Origin: Ruegeria_C sp040830705
Lineage (GTDB): Bacteria; Pseudomonadota; Alphaproteobacteria; Rhodobacterales; Rhodobacteraceae
Length of the DNA: 64,000 nt
Direction: 5' to 3'
Assembly: GCA_040830705.1 (NCBI GenBank)
Contig: JBFOME010000005.1
Location: 152,193-216,192 of the forward strand
Shown: one piece after another, positions 59,253-64,000 of the stretch
Layout: each line of letters begins with the position of its first letter
Position numbering within the stretch: position 1 is the first letter of the stretch
Made by a program: the position numbers and the translations under genes
Notes under the pieces: model-generated
Told to the model about the DNA's origin: nothing
What the model saw: only the letters and a program-made list of their open reading frames with translations
Database searches by the model: none

Positions 59253-60389
59253 TTACATCTTGCAGTCACCAACATAGGCGTTGGAGTGTCCCGAGAGTGC
59301 AGTGCCGACCAGTTTGTTGGTGAAGACATCGCCCTCTTTTATGACCTCGCGGACATAGATGTCCTGCACCGGGTGGTGGTTGTCCGAGAAGCTGAATTCG
59401 CCGCGCACGCTGTCGAAATCCGCCGCTTTGAGGGCAGCGCGGAAGGCGTCGGCATCTGAGATATCCGCCGCCTCAATGGCGCTGATCAGGAGGTTCGCCG
59501 TATCAAAGCCCTGACTGGCGTATAGCGATGGCAAACGGCCATATTCGGCCTGGAAGCTCTCGACAAAACCGGCGTTGGTGGGATTGTCGATATCCTTGCC
59601 CCATTGCGAGGTGTTCTTGACCCCCATCGCAGCGTCGCCCACGGCCTGCAGGATGCCCTGATCAAAGCTGAAAGCGGGGCCGACAACCGGCAGATCAACG
59701 CCGGAATCGGCATATTGCTTGAGGAAGGAAATCCCCATGCCGCCGGGCAGGAAGAAGAACACGCTATCCGCATCGCTGGCCCGAATCTGGGCGATTTCGG
59801 CGGCATAGTCGGTCTGGCCCAGCTGCGTGTACACCTCGCCCGCAAGATCGCCTTCGTACATCCGTTTGTAGCCGGTCAGGGCATCGGTCCCCGCCGGATA
59901 GTTTGGGGCAAGGATGAAACTGTTCTTGAAGCCCGCGTCATTGGCATGGGCGCCTGCCGCTTCGTGCAGATTGTCGTTCTGCCAGGCGACGTTGAAATAG
60001 TTCGGGTGGCACCCCTTGCCCGCCAATGCCGAGGGGCCCGCGTTGGGCGAGAGGTAGAACTTGCCCTGCGCCACGGCACCCGGCACCACCGCCATGGCAA
60101 GGTTGGACCAGATGATGCCGGTCAGCACATCGACCTTTTCTGACTGAATCATCTCGTCGGCCAGTTGCACCGCGATATCTGGTTTGCGCTGGTCATCCTC
60201 GACCACCACTTCGATATCATCCCGCCCGGCCTGTTTGACCGCCAGCAGGAACCCATCGCGCACGTCGATCCCCAAGCCAGCACCACCGCCCGAAAGCGTT
60301 GTAATCATCCCGACCTTGACCCCTTCGGCCTGCGCCGAAGTTGCCATTACGGCCAGCGATGCCGCGGCCATCAGTTTCCCCAGTTTCAT
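59253..60389 (-). CDS. Branched-chain-type ABC transporter substrate-binding protein
   Basis: Periplasmic type I binding protein of 378 residues; the signal peptide (about 1-21) ends TSAQAEG. Start at ATG 60389 with GGAGG upstream. The segments GIDVRDGFLLAVKQAG, FFLPGGMGISFLKQYA and NHHPVQDIYVRE resemble receptors for aromatic acids more than LivK proper. Gene order puts it after iolG-iolB, while the nearby regulator and aldolase are HpaR/HpaI-like. Ligand is uncertain; symbol withheld. Confidence 0.87.
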   Translation of the reverse strand: MKLGKLMAAASLAVMATSAQAEGVKVGMITTLSGGGAGLGIDVRDGFLLAVKQAGRDDIEVVVEDDQRKPDIAVQLADEMIQSEKVDVLTGIIWSNLAMAVVPGAVAQGKFYLSPNAGPSALAGKGCHPNYFNVAWQNDNLHEAAGAHANDAGFKNSFILAPNYPAGTDALTGYKRMYEGDLAGEVYTQLGQTDYAAEIAQIRASDADSVFFFLPGGMGISFLKQYADSGVDLPVVGPAFSFDQGILQAVGDAAMGVKNTSQWGKDIDNPTNAGFVESFQAEYGRLPSLYASQGFDTANLLISAIEAADISDADAFRAALKAADFDSVRGEFSFSDNHHPVQDIYVREVIKEGDVFTNKLVGTALSGHSNAYVGDCKM

Positions 60390-60455
60390 TCTCTTCCTCC
60401 CGTTTGGTCGTCTTTTTTTCGTCTGACTTGAATAGTTATGCTGCTTTCCGTGCGA

Positions 60456-61283
60456 TCAGGCGTCCCGTTCAGCGATCCAGTTGTGATCCGGGTCGTTCTT
60501 GAATCGCCATTTCCGCAATGGCCCTGCCATCACGTTCAAGTAGTACATCTCGTACCCGTAAGGCGCGCCGCAGGGGTGGTGCCCTTTGGGTACCAGAACC
60601 ACATCACCATCTTTGACCGCCATGGTCTCGTCCAGCGATCCATCCTCGGTATAGACCCGCTGGATGCCGAAGCCCTGCCCAGGATTGAGCCGGTGATAAT
60701 AGGTCTCTTCCAGATAGGTCATGTCAGGGAAGTTGTCCTCGTCATGGCGATGGCAAGGGTAGCTGGACCAGTTTCCGTCGGGCGTGAACACCTCGGTGAC
60801 CAGCAAGCTGCCAGCGACGTCGCGATCTTCCATCGCGATGTTGTTGATATGGCGGGTATTCTGACCCTTGCCACGTGGGGTCAAGGTGATGCCCTCGGGC
60901 CCAAGCCGCTGCGCCGGGTGGGTGCCCTTGCCCGGCGCCGTACAAACCGCCAGCACGCAATCGGTTGTGGCTGTTGCCGACCAGCGGTTTTGGTCAGGCA
61001 CGTAGGCGCAATGCGGTGGCGTTTTCTCGAACACGCTCATGCGATCGCCCATTTCGCCGAACTCGACGCTGTCGCAACCAATCTGCGCCTTGCCCTCGAC
61101 CAGGACCAGAATCGCCTCTCTGTCTCCGGTTGGTTCGGATGCGGTCTCGCCTGCTTTCAGATGATAGAGCCCGAACCCCACATAAGCCCAATCGGGCGAT
61201 TGCGGGCCGCGCGCGCTATCGGGGGTGATATCATGCACCTTGCCTGAGGGCGCGGTTGGTTTCCGCAGCAGGTCACTTTTCAA
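60456..61283 (-). CDS. iolB: 5-deoxy-glucuronate isomerase IolB
   Basis: Inositol catabolism enzyme that isomerises 5-deoxy-D-glucuronate to 2-deoxy-5-keto-D-gluconate. A bicupin of 275 residues; the metal site lies in the C-terminal half with YPCHRHDEDNFPDMTYLEE, HRLNPGQGFGIQRVYT and VPKGHHP. Other iol genes (iolC, D, E, A) are absent here, although iolG is next upstream on the same strand. Confidence 0.93.
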   Translation of the reverse strand: MKSDLLRKPTAPSGKVHDITPDSARGPQSPDWAYVGFGLYHLKAGETASEPTGDREAILVLVEGKAQIGCDSVEFGEMGDRMSVFEKTPPHCAYVPDQNRWSATATTDCVLAVCTAPGKGTHPAQRLGPEGITLTPRGKGQNTRHINNIAMEDRDVAGSLLVTEVFTPDGNWSSYPCHRHDEDNFPDMTYLEETYYHRLNPGQGFGIQRVYTEDGSLDETMAVKDGDVVLVPKGHHPCGAPYGYEMYYLNVMAGPLRKWRFKNDPDHNWIAERDA

Positions 61284-61326
61284 GGCGTCATTCCTTTTCG
61301 ACTGTTTCAGTGCGACCCATGCCCTT

Positions 61327-62328
61327 TCAGGCGATTTCGGAGACCTGAACGCTGCGCGCTTCGGTGACCGATTTCAGTGCAGCCTCGGCCAGTGCCAGGG
61401 CTTTCAGCCCGTCCTCGCCCGAGGGTGAGACCGGTGCGCCATCGCGGATCGTGGCAATGAAACCGGCGATCTCGGCAGCATAAGCTTCGGTATAACGGGT
61501 CATGAAGAAATCATGCAGCGGTGGGCGAGTATAGCCAGCACCATTGGCGATCTCGACAGATACCGGGCGCTGGTTCTCGGCCGTTACCATTCCGGTCGAT
61601 CCGTGCACCTCGATCCGCTGATCATAGCCGTAGGCGGCGCGGCGTGAGTTCAGGATCGTACATTGTTTGCCACTTGCCGTTCGCAGCATGACCATGGCGG
61701 TGTCGAAATCGCCATGAGCGGCAACCTCGGGGTCGACCAGTACCGAGGCCATGGCCTGCACCGTTTCGATCTCTTCCTCAAGCAGGAATCTGGCGATGTC
61801 GAAATCATGGATGGTCATGTCGCGGAATATCCCGCCCGACACATCAATATACGCCATTGGCGGAAGTCCGGGATCGCGCGAGGTAATGGTGACCTGCTCG
61901 ACCGTGCCGATCTGGCCGTCGGCAATGGCCGATTTGACGGCGGCGAAATGCGGGTCGAAGCGGCGGTTGAAGCCGAGCATCAGGCTCGCTCCGGTCTCGT
62001 CCACCGTGGCAAGGCAGGCACGTACCCGCCCAATATCCAGATCGACGGGTTTTTCGCAGAAGATCGCCTTGCCGGCCCGCGCGAACCGCTCGATCAGATC
62101 AGCATGAGTGTTAGTGGGCGTGCAGATGACGACGGCATCCACATCTGCCGCCGCTTCGACCTCGTCGATTGTGCGCACCGCGCAACCGAACTCGGCAGCC
62201 ACCGCGTCGGCGGCCTCCTGAAACGGGTCCGAAACCGAAATCAGCGTCGCGTCCCTGTTCCCCGAAATCGCCTTGGCATGGACCTTTCCGATACGTCCTG
62301 CACCAAGCAGGGCCATTCTTACTTTCAT
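61327..62328 (-). CDS. iolG: Inositol 2-dehydrogenase IolG
   Basis: Oxidises myo-inositol to 2-keto-myo-inositol with NAD. The Gfo/Idh/MocA fold shows LLGAGRIGKVHAKAI (8-22), EKPVDLD and a substrate-domain stretch DMTIHDFDIARFL with the catalytic Asp-His. YGYDQRIEVHGSTGMV in the C-terminal half is typical of IolG. The length is 333 residues. AAAGAGGGA precedes ATG 62328. It is the first gene of the minus-strand iol-liv run and divergent from the deaminase. Confidence 0.92.
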   Translation of the reverse strand: MKVRMALLGAGRIGKVHAKAISGNRDATLISVSDPFQEAADAVAAEFGCAVRTIDEVEAAADVDAVVICTPTNTHADLIERFARAGKAIFCEKPVDLDIGRVRACLATVDETGASLMLGFNRRFDPHFAAVKSAIADGQIGTVEQVTITSRDPGLPPMAYIDVSGGIFRDMTIHDFDIARFLLEEEIETVQAMASVLVDPEVAAHGDFDTAMVMLRTASGKQCTILNSRRAAYGYDQRIEVHGSTGMVTAENQRPVSVEIANGAGYTRPPLHDFFMTRYTEAYAAEIAGFIATIRDGAPVSPSGEDGLKALALAEAALKSVTEARSVQVSEIA

Positions 62329-62526
62329 ACCATCCCTCTTTGCTAGCAGCGGCCCATGCAGCCTACGGACCTGCGCGTTTCCGCGAAGATGTCAGCGACT
62401 GCGCCTCATCGCAAGTTTGCTGTGACGCCGAGTGGAATAAATGCTCGGATCGGCACCTGCGCTCTTGCCCGATGGCGGCAGAAGATTCATTTATGACCAA
62501 AGCCAATCCCTGTCCGGAGGCCCCAA

Positions 62527-63546
62527 ATGACCGACCTCGCCAATGCCCTGATCGACACGCTGCCCAAGGCGGAACTGCATCTGCATATCGAAGGCACGCT
62601 TGAGCCCGAGCTGATGTTTGAGCTGGCCAAGCGCAACACTGTCAACCTGCCCTATGAAACGGTCGAGGATGTGCGCAATGCCTATCAGTTCGACTGTTTG
62701 CAGGATTTCCTCGACATCTATTATCTCGGTATGTCGGTGCTGGTGACGGAGCGTGACTTCCACGATCTGACCTGGGCCTATCTGGAGCGCGTGCAGCAGG
62801 ACGGTCTGACCCATGTTGAGATGTTCTTTGACCCGCAGGCGCACACCGATCGCGGTATTGCGTTCGAAACCGTTGTTGCGGGTATCACCTCGGCTCTGGA
62901 GCAGGCAAGGCGCGAGTTTGGCATCACCTCAAAGCTTATAATGTGCTTCCTGCGTCACCTGCCCGAGGAGCAGGCGTTCGAGGCGCTGGAATGCGCCTGT
63001 CAGCACAAGGACCATATCTTTGGTGTTGGGTTGGACAGCTCCGAACGGGGAAATCCGCCAGAAAAGTTCGAACGGGTCTTCAAGGCAGCCCGCGATGCGG
63101 GCTTTGTGCCCGTGGCCCATGCCGGTGAGGAAGGCGACGCAAGCTATGTGCGCGGCGCTTTGGATGCACTGGGCGTGCAGCGGGTCGATCACGGCAACCG
63201 CGCCTTCGACGATCCCGCTCTGATCAAACGGCTCGCCGACCAGCAGACACCGCTCACCATGTGCCCGATTTCAAACTGGCGTCTGAAGGGCATTCCAAAC
63301 CTTGCTGCCAGCCCGGTCAAGAAAGCGCTGGATGCCGGATTGCTCGTCACCGTGAATTCCGATGACCCGTCCTATTTCGGGGGCTATCTGAATGACAATT
63401 ACCGCGCGGTGCACGAGAACCTGTCTTTGACCGAGAGCGAGGTCGTCACGCTCGCGCGCAACTCCTTTGCCGGGTCTTTTCTCAGTGATGCCGAGAAACA
63501 GGCGCAGCTGGACAAGATCGATGCCCAGATCGAGAGCCTGACCTGA
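62527..63546 (+). CDS. Adenosine-deaminase-family enzyme, probably adenine deaminase
   Basis: A zinc amidohydrolase of 339 residues for purine salvage. Metal-site motifs are ELHLHIEGT (16-24), VAHAGEEG, and SDDPSYFGGY near residue 279. The YFGGY continuation and ISNWRLKGI are typical of the adenine deaminase branch of this family (EC 3.5.4.2) rather than adenosine deaminase. CCGGAGG precedes ATG 62527. Divergent from iolG across 198 bases. Genome pipelines usually call it add. Confidence 0.88.
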   Translation: MTDLANALIDTLPKAELHLHIEGTLEPELMFELAKRNTVNLPYETVEDVRNAYQFDCLQDFLDIYYLGMSVLVTERDFHDLTWAYLERVQQDGLTHVEMFFDPQAHTDRGIAFETVVAGITSALEQARREFGITSKLIMCFLRHLPEEQAFEALECACQHKDHIFGVGLDSSERGNPPEKFERVFKAARDAGFVPVAHAGEEGDASYVRGALDALGVQRVDHGNRAFDDPALIKRLADQQTPLTMCPISNWRLKGIPNLAASPVKKALDAGLLVTVNSDDPSYFGGYLNDNYRAVHENLSLTESEVVTLARNSFAGSFLSDAEKQAQLDKIDAQIESLT

Positions 63547-64000
63547 CGCTTCGGAGAAGTTTCCGCCCCTGCATCGGGGGTTTTTCGCGGGAATCGAGTC
63601 GCGCGCTCCACAGCTGGTTTGTGGTCTGGTGTCGCCCGATAACTATATCTGGTATGCGCTTCATGGCGACTACGAGGGGATCTGTCGGATTCTGCGCTGA
63701 TCGAGGCAATCAGCGCTCTAGTTCGCGTTTCAGTCGATATGTGTACGCCCCGCAATGCCTTATTTTAAATCAATAAAATGCTTGTCAGAAGTTTTCTGAT
63801 GGTTTTTTGCAAATTTCCGGTTTTTTTGCTTGCGGTACTCGGGCGCTTTGCTTAGAAGGCCCTTCACCGGCGCTTGAGCGGTGCTGGTGACGCACTGGAG
63901 AGACGGTGGCATCGGAGGCAGTTTTGAGAGGCGGGGGCGCTTAAGTTGGCGCATCGGTCTTTTATTCTGGTCTGCATGCAGTGTTGTTTGACATTTTTGG
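63547..64000 (+). promoter_or_regulatory. Gene-free region with candidate rRNA operon promoter and leader
   Basis: I see no supportable gene here. An eight-base inverted repeat (GCGCTGAT/ATCAGCGC) lies at 63694-63716. An A/T-rich upstream region leads to TTGCTT (63826-63831), 17 bases, then TGCTTA (63849-63854). A GC-rich stem-loop (CACCGGCGC with GGTGCTGGTG, about 63866-63891) follows, and TGTTGTTTGACATT at 63982-63995 resembles a boxA antitermination element. This arrangement is what precedes 16S rRNA in Roseobacter-group genomes, so an rrn operon probably begins just outside the window. Confidence 0.5.
63566..63585 (+). terminator. Terminator after the deaminase gene
   Basis: A short stem CCCC/GGGG around TGCATC, followed by G and five T residues, 20 bases after the stop. 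Confidence 0.55.

Noticed and set aside
1..64000. CRISPR arrays, tRNA genes, insertion sequences, prophage
   Set aside because: I looked for regular short repeats, tRNA-like CCA/T-arm patterns, transposase motifs and phage genes and saw none that held up.

Overview
The window reads as chromosomal DNA of a marine alphaproteobacterium of the Roseobacter group (Rhodobacterales). The evidence is the high GC content, the tightly packed operons with ATGA/GTGA stop-start overlaps, the secA/argJ/mutT and rimP-nusA-ylxR-infB neighbourhoods, an alphaproteobacterial flagellar block, and many TRAP and ABC uptake systems beside small-molecule catabolic genes. I see no insertion sequence, prophage, CRISPR array or tRNA.

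Layout. (1) 48-7426: a ten-gene plus-strand thiamine operon covering thiazole and pyrimidine synthesis and joining (thiD, O, S, G, E, F), followed by pyrimidine salvage and uptake (thiY, tenA, thiZ, thiX). (2) 7462-16641: radC, a phosphate-binding-protein/OmpA hybrid, an exported protein of unknown function, secA, a periplasmic parvulin, argJ, mutT, and a 44-residue gene preceded by a large stem-loop. (3) 16724-22082, minus strand: infB, ylxR, nusA and rimP, with a terminator-like leader hairpin in front of rimP. (4) 22299-28129, minus strand: flgI, flgL, flgK, flgE and motB; flgE and motB share a CtrA-like upstream motif.

(5) 28287-35981: the most interesting block. A Gfo/Idh/MocA-fold protein and a GntR regulator point left. 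An SsuD-like flavin monooxygenase, an aldo-keto reductase, a flavin reductase and a complete TRAP transporter point right, with a perfect palindrome between the two arms. The gene set matches the oxidative sulfoquinovose (sulfo-SMO) logic: C-S cleavage by an FMNH2 monooxygenase, reduction of the resulting 6-oxo sugar, and FMN recycling. The Gfo/Idh protein is a candidate NAD-dependent glycosidase and the TRAP system replaces the usual ABC importer. (6) 36022-37776: a Sel1 protein and a di-haem peroxidase whose start codons overlap head to head; the peroxidase appears frameshifted at its start. (7) 37946-48178: an Opp-type ABC transporter, a LysR regulator and phnW-phnA-phnY, which convert 2-aminoethylphosphonate to acetate and phosphate.

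(8) 48226-55282: a MuiA-like DUF4139 protein, an operon of three small unknown proteins, asd, a GT4 glycosyltransferase, a DUF3095 protein with class III cyclase-like metal motifs, and an HpaI-type aldolase. (9) 55419-62328: an HpaR-type MarR regulator, then a seven-gene minus-strand run iolG-iolB-livK-livH-livM-livG-livF. (10) 62527-63546: an adenosine-deaminase-family enzyme that looks like an adenine deaminase. The last 450 bases hold no gene but look like the promoter and leader of an rRNA operon just beyond the right edge.

Overall this is a copiotroph's core genome interspersed with scavenging modules for vitamin precursors, an organosulfonate, phosphonates, inositol and possibly aromatics. 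Function calls rest on motif and context reading; no database search was run.
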